Part shown: positions 8,001 to 17,166 of the stretch, piece by piece
Layout: each line of letters opens with the position of its first letter
Position numbering within the stretch: the stretch's first letter is position 1
Assembly: GCA_040182905.1 (NCBI GenBank)
Contig: JARQWU010000083.1
Location: forward strand, 1-36,559
Source of the DNA: Barthelona sp. PAP020
Lineage: Eukaryota > Metamonada: BaSk clade
Direction: 5' to 3'
Length of the DNA: 36,559 nt
Translations under genes and position numbers: made by a program
The notes under the pieces: model-generated
Seen by the model: the letters and a program-made list of their open reading frames with translations, nothing else
Databases searched by the model: none
Told to the model about the DNA's origin: nothing

Positions 8001-10390
8001 AAGTTCAATTTAAGGGCTTGTTTACGATTTGTTTCAAATATAGTAATTAAAGGTCGATTAGACGTTTGAAATTCATTGAATTTTTGATGAAAATCAGTAT
8101 TTATCTGTTCAACACTAAAATACTCAATATTGTCATGTTCAATCTTTTTATTTCCAATAAAGACCGCTTTTAAAAGCAAATCGAATTCATTAATTGAGCG
8201 AGGAACGATTAAAGAAGATACATTAGGATCACTAATCTGGTAGTGTAATTCTTCATCACCAAAACCAAAGGTAAATTTTATTGGCTTATTCAATTCATCT
8301 TCTGATAACTTAGAATCAAATTTTACCTTTTGGATGTCAATTTGTTGTCCTTCAACAAATAATTCCTTTGAAAAAAGTTTATCTCCTTTATAATCATTGT
8401 AAGTCCAACTGTTTCTCAATTCTGTGGATTGTGCCATCATATGAGTAATCAATGGATAAAAACTAACGTATTCTTTGGCATCTTTCATGTAAAATTCTTC
8501 ATTTAACATTTGAAATAAGTTCTCTTTGAAATCTTCACTAAGCTTAATGGAATCATTACTTTGTTCAATTCTTTGCAACAAAGCATATAATATTGGTTCA
8601 TTTAACACTGGAATAAATAGGTCAATCATGTCAACGGGAACAACTTGAATTAAAAGTTCAAAAACTTGTGGAACTTGCTTTAAAGTTTTAATAACATTCT
8701 TATTTAAGTTATTAGCAACATAATGTTTTAATTCTTGATTAATCAAAACCAAAGAATAATGATTAAACTTTGTAGTTAAAGAAATCAATTCAACAAGTAC
8801 CCAAAGTGGTAGTCGATCGGATAATTTTGTATTGAAAGTGTTTAGCATGTAATCTTTGATTGCTGTAGTTAATTTATTTTTTCTTAATACTTGACTTCTT
8901 AAGATTTCAATGATTGTTCTCAAGGTAGTAACATCTTCTAAACCATTGTCATATTTCAAATCTTCAAAACATTTTTCTACAAAATTAATAACAATTTTTG
9001 CATCCAATTTGCAATTCTGTGCAAATTTGAGAAAAACCACCAACAGTAAATGCTCTGAAATAGACATTTTCCTTTGATCACAAGACTTAATGAAATTAAT
9101 GATACTTTGACTTGTTAAACGTTTAATAAACTCAAAATGTTGCAAAACTTCAATTATCAATTCATAATTCTCATCTTTTGATACATCATGTGTGTCATAT
9201 TGATTGTAAAAATCATTGGCAACTTTGATAGCAAAATTATCCGAGAATTTTAATGTAAGCATTTGCTTTTCATTTGATTTGTCAGAATTGTATAAAATTG
9301 CATTGATCGGTCTATCATACCATATAGTGAGATATTTTGAATCAATTTTATCCTTAAATTCAAATGTCTCCAACAAATTTAATTCTTTATCTAGTACAAA
9401 CAATATTTGCTCATTTACCAAAATACCACAACGATGCTCCACATGAAAACAGTTGATTTTTTCAACTTTTTCGATAGTCTCAATCTTTGTCATATTAATC
9501 GATTCTTCAATACTCTTAATCAATCCGATTTCCTTTATTTCAATCATTTTGGAATCAACGATATCAAAAATACTTGGAATGTTGAACAGATAATTATCAT
9601 CAATATCAATCGGGTTTATTTCATCAAGTTCATAAGATTTGGGCAAATGAATATTGAATTCAGTCATAAAACTTAATTGGGATCCAGGATCAACGAATCC
9701 TAATATTTTAGCAATCAATTTGGTTATTGTTGTGGTAACATCAAAATTTTCAACAGTACATAGTATTTTGTAAATTTCAGTAAGTCCTCTCAACAACGTA
9801 TTGGTGAAAACAGAATCTAAAAATACTTCAGGATATTCTTCAGCGGCATCACTAATTTTGTGAAACATTGAATTTATGTTATTGAATATGTAACTTTCAT
9901 TATCAAGCGAATTAACATATTGAATTCCAGTGCTGATATTTGTTAACGATTGATTTAGTAACAATAATGCCATAGGCTGACAATTAATTCCTTCAACTTC
10001 CGAAAGATTGTCATCATCCTCAATTTCAATTTTTTGTTTGCTGTGCAGAATAAAATCAATGCAATTGTTGACCAAAATTACTTGTTGATCAAGATCTAAC
10101 TCATGTAATGTTCCAATTACAATTGGATGAGTTTCTACTTCAGGTAAATCAAAAGCCAAAGAATCCCCTCGGTGAATGTGTAATGAAAGTTCAATAGGAT
10201 TTTCATTTAACAAAGAAGAATTATTTTCAATAGTTTTAATAAATGAAGAAATATCTGATGTTTCACGAATGGGCACAATAGAAAATTTGGGTTTTGATAT
10301 AATGGACTTGGTTTCCACACATTCTTTCAATGCAATATCGGTTAAGTTACTGGGTAATTCAACCAATTCAGTGAATGTAAGATCACTCAT
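5075..10390 (-). CDS. Large orphan protein of 1771 residues, mostly helical
   Basis: I do not recognise this family. It is one uninterrupted frame. It starts at the ATG at 10390 (MSDLTF); an in-frame GTG 30 nt upstream is less likely. There is no signal peptide or membrane segment. Long stretches of alternating hydrophobic and polar residues suggest a helical solenoid. Two acidic parts stand out: one near residues 960-1045 containing DDDLRMVLQMAIDD, which loosely resembles a ubiquitin-interacting motif, followed by a charged RKRDRDAYLAQLNQQ helix; and an almost pure Glu/Asp run near residues 1383-1402. No HECT, RING, kinase or WD40 domain is visible. Size and layout recall giant ubiquitin-system or trafficking scaffolds, but this is only resemblance. 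It is divergent from the zinc-knuckle gene, with 180 bp between start codons. Confidence 0.75.
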   Translation of the reverse strand: MSDLTFTELVELPSNLTDIALKECVETKSIISKPKFSIVPIRETSDISSFIKTIENNSSLLNENPIELSLHIHRGDSLAFDLPEVETHPIVIGTLHELDLDQQVILVNNCIDFILHSKQKIEIEDDDNLSEVEGINCQPMALLLLNQSLTNISTGIQYVNSLDNESYIFNNINSMFHKISDAAEEYPEVFLDSVFTNTLLRGLTEIYKILCTVENFDVTTTITKLIAKILGFVDPGSQLSFMTEFNIHLPKSYELDEINPIDIDDNYLFNIPSIFDIVDSKMIEIKEIGLIKSIEESINMTKIETIEKVEKINCFHVEHRCGILVNEQILFVLDKELNLLETFEFKDKIDSKYLTIWYDRPINAILYNSDKSNEKQMLTLKFSDNFAIKVANDFYNQYDTHDVSKDENYELIIEVLQHFEFIKRLTSQSIINFIKSCDQRKMSISEHLLLVVFLKFAQNCKLDAKIVINFVEKCFEDLKYDNGLEDVTTLRTIIEILRSQVLRKNKLTTAIKDYMLNTFNTKLSDRLPLWVLVELISLTTKFNHYSLVLINQELKHYVANNLNKNVIKTLKQVPQVFELLIQVVPVDMIDLFIPVLNEPILYALLQRIEQSNDSIKLSEDFKENLFQMLNEEFYMKDAKEYVSFYPLITHMMAQSTELRNSWTYNDYKGDKLFSKELFVEGQQIDIQKVKFDSKLSEDELNKPIKFTFGFGDEELHYQISDPNVSSLIVPRSINEFDLLLKAVFIGNKKIEHDNIEYFSVEQINTDFHQKFNEFQTSNRPLITIFETNRKQALKLNLLNRLLVIDKNFEFLMKRFAKKDVFQMQSYNLGHLFTIATYIKALLTNNSQKQTNGDFEMDDDTLKTISFLSDVFNDISQCTEFNSQKLLNLMTSSINHEESVVLSVNTLKMIILGLCVEYFNIFANYNIKNIVDFDVESLKRNLSEALSHTTIHDLTNILPEHRFTEEEDSFLAGSNLDDFTYPDDDLRMVLQMAIDDGAGTDQYEAAKEMMDSMDNYTRYESLLQRKRDRDAYLAQLNQQSADTLKQGLFSILDEELNSLFTDKKSFSGSLNWNKVCKMVNKLYHEPDSSNIVDLFPKFVFYLQILEKIVEKKGSVSRASLDVDIFFKTFEIVYLMIVSTPHLQLLIFKILKSMFENYLTKGTFNVFKDLIFLLLTIKFEPQSVDYDNLLKVSDLNERYLGANYMCMVSYIDNLMEIVEQKTNNDYIQYFKEDILTNCIEDTKWGITYANLLKKDTPSSKEVVVELLNKDKDKVLHIVTYEVLNDDFKSVEMNLKKDAIIGWIFSNLNTETVFSNFVMSDDFKQRFNLLSFDKANTLLNCICKVDEIDSHLNKLNAILFSKEVLKNSPQALKSFSVGSIDLSKFVEDFEEEEEDEDDDDDDDEDMGLFGLGSMLNNLIENTNVSSIPSCILPMIQLEECKDVELSFSSIIDPSIMFSGVKTNNKKIVSTIKKDNFNSIDICTIGDEYNHSNELKEQLYHHELQLIDQTGGEFAKQLHFMNTGIDKDSNNLIHYKNRLFGNDEVLELDIEKIQGMKMLSQPYLPIIIGSSGIGNLYKQTTILKCCLNMFKCVIQNFGFCFEFAAQMKVYNDETSQKNILKWCCLSNLLNSYCYSLENHVDMTLEPLDDVSTFVSLLTAANINKLTNIESPTDDIKLDFPKMYEKVNNSEIKDMVGVYLVISKPSITFKNSLSMRINLEEDTNLTIVSGKYVPEGDKEDVDNAVVYKLNQINFDEFKDLICEKCVVALPLLINQS

Positions 10391-10570
10391 AGATAAAATA
10401 TTGATAAAAAAAAGCTTCACTTCATTGCTTTTGCATTATTTTAGCATGTTAAATCTTCAAAAGTTGATTCTTCCCAACAACTTTTGCATTTTATTTTAAC
10501 TAATTTATTGGAAAAGATAAATTTTTGGTAAACAATTTTTTGGTATTCAATTTGATTCAGTTTTATTTTG

Positions 10571-11507
10571 ATGACTATTGATTCAATTATTGATCAAAAC
10601 GAAGTGTTTGATCCAACCTTTCAAAGTACTTGAAATTTTCACATTTTGGAAACTAACTTATTCAGAAATAACAAAACCAACTGTGATTTTACCAAAGTCC
10701 GAAACTGTTTATGATGATAATAAAATAAATGAATTACAGATTCCTTCGTTTCAAATGCAAGGCTATGATTCAAGTGTTTTAAGTTTGAAGAATTTTTTAG
10801 AGAAACCAAATTTAAAGGATGATTGGATATCGGAGGTTATTTCTTTAATATTAGAGGGTAATATTGTAAATTTAGAGCAAATTCGACGAGATTATTGTGA
10901 TGATGTAGATATTCCCGAAATTATTGAAAATCTGAAAACAAAATTACCAATACTGATAAGCGAAGGTGCTTCTTTGAAAGAAAGATTTATTATTCCAGAA
11001 AATTATGATGATCTTGTTGATTTTTCTCTTAATATCTGCTCAAAGTATGTAACTGTTGGGAAACCTCGTCAAAAACGTGGTACAGGAACATATACATGCT
11101 CACTGTGTGGTCAGAAAGGTCATACTCGGGCTAGATGTAAAAATAGAAGAAATTATTTTCAAGCAAACTCTACCCCGTACAACTATAATGCTGAATCTTC
11201 TGTATCTGAACCCAATACTATTGTTTTTCCAACTGTTACATCTCAAGAAATGTCCCCTTTTCCTGTCAATATGTCACAATTATTTCATCAGATACCTAAT
11301 ATTTCGTCTAGATCTGGTTCAATTAGTCCGACAATGGATACTCAATTAAGTCCTCACAATTTTCAATCCCCCTTGATTAATATGGGAAATTTGGATATGA
11401 ATTTTTCTGCCCCTGGTAATTCATCCATGCTTGAAATGAGTCCTCATTCGTTCCAACATATTAATATTGGAATTCCGCAACTTCAAAATCAAAGTGCTCT
11501 TTATTAG
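10571..11507 (+). CDS. CCHC zinc-knuckle protein, spliced (exons 10571-10625 and 10666-11507)
   Basis: A probable nucleic-acid-binding protein of 298 residues. The zinc knuckle is CSLCGQKGHTRARC, giving C163, C166, H171 and C176 with spacing C-x2-C-x4-H-x4-C, preceded by basic KPRQKRGTG. The C-terminal third is rich in Ser, Asn, Pro, Met and Gln (repeated SPHSFQ/SPHNFQ-like pieces) and probably disordered. The N-terminal half is acidic with no known domain. The ATG at 10571 runs into TGA after 20 codons unless the 40-nt intron at 10626-10665 is removed, which restores the long frame as TFQ-KITKPTV. The alternative is translation from a TTG at 10578, which eukaryotes rarely use. Specific function unknown; an RNA-processing role would fit (inference). 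Confidence 0.78.
10626..10665 (+). other. Spliceosomal intron, 40 nt, in the zinc-knuckle gene
   Basis: It begins GTACTT and ends ACTAACTTATTCAG, with a perfect ACTAAC branch motif 8 nt before the splice point. Its length is not a multiple of 3. Without removal the ATG-initiated frame stops at a TGA inside it. Removal joins exon 1 (55 nt) in frame to the main open frame. The evidence is motif plus frame; there is no homology check because the protein is not recognised. Confidence 0.75.
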
Positions 11508-11712
11508 CCTTATTTATTTTTCTTTCTTTTGTTAATATGTATAAACTTTTTTTCTTTTAAAATTTCTTCGTTTTTTTTGTGTGTATTTATGCAAAGATTT
11601 CCAAAAGGGTTTTTCTCTCTTTTGTTTGAAACAGAAAACACAAAAATAAATAAAAAATTTTATAACACGAAAGCAGACTAATAAAAATCGTGAAGTTGTT
11701 TAAACTTTAAAC

Positions 11713-12222
11713 TTATTCTTCAGATTTTTCGGTTATTTTTTCAGATTTAATCAAATTTTCAGATGTTTCTTGAAGTCTATTATATTCCTTTAATAATTCA
11801 TTATATGGTCTAGGAGCTTGTTCTAAAGCACGTGGTGGTTTGATAACTTCATCAAATAATGTAGGCTGTTCAGGAATAACAGCATGGTCATCAGGTTGCA
11901 TTCCAGCTGCCCATTCTGCTTCAACTTGTGAATAAGGTCTTTCAGATAACTGCTTTAATCTTCTTTTATGAGGCTTAGATTTGGCATGATGTTCCAAATC
12001 ATGTTCAGTTTTGAAATATCGATCACAAGCAGTGCAATAAAATTGACCATATGAAGGTAAAAGTGGATTTAATGGTCTTTCTAAAGTTTTGATAAGATTA
12101 TCGGGATGAATCATTTCAGCTATTTGATCAATGTCTTTTGTTCTATTTTTTGTGGCCCAACCTCTTCTATAACTTTTGTTCTTGGCATTATGCCCATGCT
12201 TTCGTGCTTTGATCTGTCCCAT
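11713..12222 (-). CDS. BUD20: BUD20/ZNF593-type zinc finger ribosome export factor
   Basis: Bud20 (ZNF593 in animals) is a shuttling C2H2 protein that joins pre-60S particles late and helps export them through nuclear pores. This 169-residue protein has the family's basic N-terminus (GQIKARKHGHNAKNKSYRR), the segment in which a conserved KTRR-like part leads to DIDQI, and one zinc finger with C63, C66, H79 and H85 (C-x2-C-x12-H-x5-H), followed directly by the basic KRRLKQL helix. The acidic C-terminal tail, about 60 residues with VIPEQPTLFDEV, is longer than in animals. It is the third gene of a compact minus-strand run after RPA43. Start ATG at 12222. Confidence 0.88.
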   Translation of the reverse strand: MGQIKARKHGHNAKNKSYRRGWATKNRTKDIDQIAEMIHPDNLIKTLERPLNPLLPSYGQFYCTACDRYFKTEHDLEHHAKSKPHKRRLKQLSERPYSQVEAEWAAGMQPDDHAVIPEQPTLFDEVIKPPRALEQAPRPYNELLKEYNRLQETSENLIKSEKITEKSEE

Positions 12223-12363
12223 CTAATAAAAAACAAGGAAATAAAAAATTCCACCCCAAACTTTTTTTTTTTGAAAAAATTAATTTGACAACATTATATT
12301 AATACAAGTAATAAATATCAAAAATGTTGTAATTGAATTATTCAACAAAACAAAACAAAACTT

Positions 12364-12809
12364 TTACTCAATTTCTTCACCAAAATTTTTTATTAATCCG
12401 TCTGAATGGCCTGAATCAACATATTCAAATGATATTTGAGAACCAACAGTAATATTGTTCAATGATCCTTCCTTTGCAGTGAATGAAGCATTAAATATTC
12501 CATAAACCAATAAAGCTACCTTTTCATGTGAAACTTTAACAACTTCTCCTAATAGTGATGTGTCTTTGGAAGGAAAAAATGGTAACACGTCAAAAGTGAT
12601 ATTAAAACTCAAATGTGGCCTATCTGTTAAAATATTAGCAGTTGTGTTTGGTAAAAAAACATTAAAGTAATGACTATTCCCTTGAATTCTGGTATGTACT
12701 TTAAAATCAATCTATTCAAAACTTCTCTAATTCCTTCTGTTAATGTTTGTAAATGAACATGTAACAAATGTGTTTTAGCTTTAATACTTTTGCTACAAAA
12801 ATGTGACAT
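12364..12809 (-). CDS. RPA43: RNA polymerase I subunit RPA43 (POLR1F) with a frameshift
   Basis: RPA43 pairs with RPA14 in yeast to form the Pol I stalk that contacts Rrn3. Two open frames together make the protein. The first starts at the ATG at 12809 and carries THLLHVHLQ, then TEGIREVLNRLILKYIP and KGIVI. The second carries HYFNVFLPN, then RPHLSFNITFDVLPF and the OB-fold part LLGEVVKVSHEKVALLVYG with FNASF, ending at 12364. Both match the Rpb7/Rpa43 N-terminal and OB domains in order, but the frame shifts by one base at about 12675-12680 (GTCATTAC on the coding strand). A missing CATT of a CATTCATT repeat would give a gap-free fit. No GT...AG intron restores the frame. It could be an assembly error, a true mutation or recoding. 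The C-terminal extension is short. Its start lies only 49 bp after the coiled-coil gene's stop. Confidence 0.78.
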
Positions 12810-12858
12810 TTCTAACAAAAAAAAATTGTTTTTTTGTTGTGAATATATTTATAAATTA

Positions 12859-15800
12859 TCATAATTGTAAAATCTGAGATAATTCTTTAAATTCTTCCAA
12901 CAAAATGTTGTTAAAAATTGAATCACTGATAGAATCAATTGATTTTTGAATATTTGAAGTGTCTGCAACAACATCATTAATGGGAATATTGCAAGGTTGT
13001 TCTTGAATAAACAGATAAATATCTTTGGCAATAGCCATTTTTAGTGATAAATCATCATCAAAAATAAAATCATGGTAATTCTTTGCTAATGGTGCAGGTA
13101 AAAATTTTAAATTTTTGTGGTTCACAGCTAAATTTTTGTAAAACATAAAACGATCATAAATACATTCAACCAAGAAATCAATCAAATTTAAGGCTTTTAA
13201 GCGTTTATATGGGTGAGGGGCTTTATTTCTTTGATAAATTTCTGCATCTGAAGCGTATAATTCAGTTAATACTTTTACCTCAGTTGTAGAAGCATTTTTG
13301 TTATCTTCTAAACATTTGAAAATGTAGTCTTTTGTTATCTCCTCGCTAAAATCAAGAAAATGTAATAAAAATTCTGTTCCGACAACTAAAGCTTGTTTAC
13401 GAACATGTTCTTTTGCAATTTCCGTATACAGTTCATCATCTGAATTCATCGGTTCTTCTTCAATTTCTGTTGCTTCAATTTCATCATTCTTTGATTGCGT
13501 TTGTTTTGGTTTTGGTAAAATAACTGGAAAAGTAAGTTCATCATCTGAAGAGGTTTCAGATTCATATGGTTCCTTCAATTCGTCTTTTGACACATCCACA
13601 GAATTTAGTTCTTCAAAAGAATCATCAAAACTGACGCTCATTGGATTGTCATCACTTTGACTTTGGCTTAAAGAATATGAATCAGGTGGTGGACTGATAA
13701 GAATCCTGTTTTTAAGGGGAATTTCCAAATCGTTCAGACATTTTGTTTCCTTTTCATCATCTTCATCTTCTTCTTCCATGTACTTATTTGTAACATCACC
13801 ACCTTTTTCTTTTTCTTCTTCCTCAATCTTAATATCAAAGAATTTATCATCAATGGGCGATAATACATTGCTATTTTCCAAGTCAAAGCTACCACTACTG
13901 GTAGAATCCAAAGGTTCATCATTAAACAGAATATTCTGAAGTTGATTATCATCATCTTCCTTAAGTGGAGACATTTTTGTAGGGGTACTTAAAGGGCTAT
14001 CACCACTTGATTCCATGTAAGTTAAGAAAGTGTGTTGTGAATCAGCAAAATTTTCATTACTTTCTAGCAAAACAGGAATTGGTTTTGCTGTAGCTTCTAA
14101 TTTGTTCTTTTCTTGGGTTAAAGAAATGTTCAATTTGTTTATTTCAATATCTTTTTCAGCTAATTGTCTTTTAAGCGCTTCAATATTATTCAAAAATTCG
14201 ATTTGACTTTTTTTGTTTTCAGATAATTCAGTAGAAATCATATTGTTTTGAAGTTTTACTTCAGTGAGTTCATTATTCAAAGAATTCATTTCCTTCTTAA
14301 TACTGTCACATTCATTTTTCAAGTTTTCATTGTGATTTTGTAAACTACTCTCTTTTGCAAGCAACTTATCAATTTGTTGATTTTTATCGATAATTTTTTC
14401 ATTAAATTGTTTGTTTTGAAGTGTCACACTGTCAAAATTCTGTTGATGTTCTCCAATAATCAATAGGTTATTTGAAATAGTTCTGTTTAATTCAGAAATA
14501 AAAATATCTTTCTCTTCTAAGACTTTTGTAAGAATTTCAAGATTTTCATCCCTTTTTTTCATTTCAAAAGCGTAATCTTCTTCCTTTTCTTTATTAATTG
14601 ATGTTTGATGGATTAAAGTGCTCAATTCTTCTTTAATATTGCTTAATTCCTCTTCAAGACTGGAAATATGAAGGTTTTTCTCTTCAATAATTTTCGAATG
14701 ATTCTTTTCCATTAAATTTACTGCTCTTTCAAATTCAGCTTCCTTTTCAAGAATGTTCGTACTGTCAGTATTAAGAATATTCAATTGTTCCTTCAAAGAA
14801 AGGATGATATTCTCTTTTTCTTTGAGAATATTTGAACTGTCGTCCTCTATTAATTTTATTCGCTCCTTGAGTGTAATAAAAGCATATTCTTTTTCATCAA
14901 TAAGTTTTGAATGATCTTTTTTCAAAATATTCATTTGTTTTTCTAAATCAGCAATCACATTATCTTTCAATGTAAGTTGAGTTTGTAATTTTTCAATATT
15001 TGCATCTTTTTCATCAAAATCATTAATAATTTTATCCTTTCCTAAAATTAGGTTGTGTAATTTTTCTATTTCAAGAAGGTAATTCTCTACACCTTTTTCA
15101 AAATCTAAAATCTTACGATCTTTGTTCATTATTGAATGAGTTAAATCATCAATAATTCTCACTTTGTCTCCTATTTCCTCATTTAATGATTTAATCATTT
15201 CTTTCAATTCATTCTTTTCTTTAATCAAAATCTGATTGTCAACTTCCAATTTTTGTAATTTCATTTCATCTTCAGTAAACTCCTTTAATTTGTCTTGCAA
15301 TAATTTATTTTTTTCAAATAAATGAACCATTTCAATCTCAGTTTCATCATTCTTCTCATCATATATTTGTTGTAATCTTTTTTCAAGTTTAAATTTTTCT
15401 TCTTCCCATTCTGCCTTTTTAAATTCATAATTTTCCATCAGTTCTTGTTTTTCAACATCCAGTTTATGTGTAAGGGTTTGTTTTTCATCATTGAACAATT
15501 TTGCAATTTTGTTTATTTGTTGATCAAATTCGTGTTCTGTATCAATTTTATTCATTTCAAGTTCTTTCTTTACCGTGTCTAAATCCAACACATATTGTTC
15601 TTGCAAACAATTCTTTTCTTCCTCAAAATAATTTTCTCGCTTCGTCAATTGTTCATTGAAATTTTTTCGCTCTTTTTTCAACTTTTCTTCCAATTCAATT
15701 AATTGTTCAACAAAATTTTCCTCAATGATAGATTTTTCCTCTTCAAATTCTATTTGCATAGAACGTTTAATATTTTCAATTTCTTCATTTGAAACGACGT

Positions 15801-16656
15801 TCATTTGATCAATTGCAGGTAATTTTGTCAAACGCAATTTTTCAATGATATCATTCAATTCTGTCCGTTCTTGAGTCCAATTTTCTTTTGAAAAGAGCAA
15901 TTCCTTTTTAAACTCATCCGTTTGTTCCACTAAAGATTTTTCAATTTTTTTTCTAGCATTATGTTCAAAATCTAATTCATCTGTAAGATCTTCAACTTTA
16001 TTTTGCAATTGAATAATATCTCCTATCAATTGAGAATTCTTTAATGATTCATCATTGACTTGACGAGATAAATCTTGATTTATTTTTTTTAATTTTTCAA
16101 TTTCTTTAGAAGAATTATCAAAACCACTTTTCAAATCTTCAGCAGTAATTTTTTGTATTGTGTAATTTTCAGTCAATTGTACAGGAACCGAATTTATAGG
16201 AGAAGTTTTAATTGGAGTTCTAGTGATTGGAGACTCTACCTTCAAAGAATTTTGATAAATTTGTTCATAATTATCAACAGTATCTAAAAATTTTTTGGTT
16301 TCAATTTTTTGTTTCCTATTCTTTACAAGATTATCAATAATATTCACAACATTAGTTGTTTGTTTGGAATATTTTTTGGACTTTTGTTCAGGTGAAAACA
16401 TTAAACGTTTCTTTGCACTGCTTTCTCTTTGTACCATTGGTAAAGTTAAATCACTGTTTTTTAAATGTGATTCAATCGAGGCATTTTGTTCTAAAATTGA
16501 ATTTAAACTGTTTTCTAACGATTTCAAAGTAGAAACAATCATATCACTCTTTTTAGGAAAAAATTCGTTTTTTCTTTTTGGTGGACTGTTATTATGCTTA
16601 TATTTACGTTGTCTACGTAATACTTCATTCAGTTCTTTGGCTTTTTTTTGGTCCAT
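12859..16656 (-). CDS. Giant coiled-coil protein, possibly centrosomal/cytoskeletal
   Basis: A 1265-residue protein with a basic N-terminus (residues 1-45, many Lys/Arg), a Ser/Pro/Thr-rich linker with RTPIKTSPI, then a very long heptad-rich coiled coil (about residues 170-870, Glu/Lys/Leu/Ile dominated). An acidic disordered section with STPTKMSPLKEDDD-type sites follows (about 880-1080). A C-terminal globular helical domain (about 1085-1265) contains YKRLKALNLIDFLVECIYDR and ends IFNNILLEEFKEL. The end domain loosely recalls DUF4378 in CEP350/TRM-type microtubule proteins; this is weak. The two TP/SP clusters suggest regulation by proline-directed kinases. Golgin or basal-body scaffold are alternatives. 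It heads the minus-strand run with RPA43 and BUD20. Confidence 0.8.
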   Translation of the reverse strand: MDQKKAKELNEVLRRQRKYKHNNSPPKRKNEFFPKKSDMIVSTLKSLENSLNSILEQNASIESHLKNSDLTLPMVQRESSAKKRLMFSPEQKSKKYSKQTTNVVNIIDNLVKNRKQKIETKKFLDTVDNYEQIYQNSLKVESPITRTPIKTSPINSVPVQLTENYTIQKITAEDLKSGFDNSSKEIEKLKKINQDLSRQVNDESLKNSQLIGDIIQLQNKVEDLTDELDFEHNARKKIEKSLVEQTDEFKKELLFSKENWTQERTELNDIIEKLRLTKLPAIDQMNVVSNEEIENIKRSMQIEFEEEKSIIEENFVEQLIELEEKLKKERKNFNEQLTKRENYFEEEKNCLQEQYVLDLDTVKKELEMNKIDTEHEFDQQINKIAKLFNDEKQTLTHKLDVEKQELMENYEFKKAEWEEEKFKLEKRLQQIYDEKNDETEIEMVHLFEKNKLLQDKLKEFTEDEMKLQKLEVDNQILIKEKNELKEMIKSLNEEIGDKVRIIDDLTHSIMNKDRKILDFEKGVENYLLEIEKLHNLILGKDKIINDFDEKDANIEKLQTQLTLKDNVIADLEKQMNILKKDHSKLIDEKEYAFITLKERIKLIEDDSSNILKEKENIILSLKEQLNILNTDSTNILEKEAEFERAVNLMEKNHSKIIEEKNLHISSLEEELSNIKEELSTLIHQTSINKEKEEDYAFEMKKRDENLEILTKVLEEKDIFISELNRTISNNLLIIGEHQQNFDSVTLQNKQFNEKIIDKNQQIDKLLAKESSLQNHNENLKNECDSIKKEMNSLNNELTEVKLQNNMISTELSENKKSQIEFLNNIEALKRQLAEKDIEINKLNISLTQEKNKLEATAKPIPVLLESNENFADSQHTFLTYMESSGDSPLSTPTKMSPLKEDDDNQLQNILFNDEPLDSTSSGSFDLENSNVLSPIDDKFFDIKIEEEEKEKGGDVTNKYMEEEDEDDEKETKCLNDLEIPLKNRILISPPPDSYSLSQSQSDDNPMSVSFDDSFEELNSVDVSKDELKEPYESETSSDDELTFPVILPKPKQTQSKNDEIEATEIEEEPMNSDDELYTEIAKEHVRKQALVVGTEFLLHFLDFSEEITKDYIFKCLEDNKNASTTEVKVLTELYASDAEIYQRNKAPHPYKRLKALNLIDFLVECIYDRFMFYKNLAVNHKNLKFLPAPLAKNYHDFIFDDDLSLKMAIAKDIYLFIQEQPCNIPINDVVADTSNIQKSIDSISDSIFNNILLEEFKELSQILQL

Positions 16657-17166
16657 TTAATGCATAGCTGATAAAAAAATTCTATTGAATAATTTCAATT
16701 TTCTTTTGTTTTTTCCAAAGAAAAAAAAACTTTGGTCTCCACACATTGTTTGTTGTAACAATAAAAAAGATTTAATTAAGATTGCTGTCATTGAAAAGAT
16801 GAAGATTCACATTGTATAGTCTTTAGTTTTGGGATCATGAACCATACTTCGCTTTCTAATTAAAGTGAATAACATTACAACCTGAATTTACTGTTTTGTT
16901 TTTGGAGAAAGACTAATTTTTTCTTTCATGTGTTTTTTTTTGCTTGAAAAAATATTATAATGACATAAATTGTCTCCTTAAATTGAAAAAGGTTGAACTA
17001 AAAAAAATGTTAAGAAGAGAAACAAATGTTTCAAACCTTTTTGGAAATCAAATAGTTACATTTTTTAATTCATTTGTAAATATATGGTGTGAAAAATATG
17101 TTTTAATGTTTAAAATGATGATTTTTTGGAAAAATTCATCTTCTTTTTATTTCGACAATTTTCAAT
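16657..17166. other. Intergenic region between divergent coiled-coil and importin genes
   Basis: These 510 bp separate two divergent start codons. A small open frame at 16944-17183 overlaps the importin start in another frame and looks like chance AT-rich coding. A short palindrome TTGTTGTAACAA occurs near 16751-16762. No other gene or repeat is seen. Confidence 0.55.

Noticed and set aside
12624-12660. A 37-nt GT...CTAAT...AG stretch in RPA43 looking like a fourth intron
   Set aside because: Length and branch motif fit well, but removing it gives an immediate in-frame TAG and deletes conserved FLPN...ILTDR sequence, so the frameshift explanation is better.
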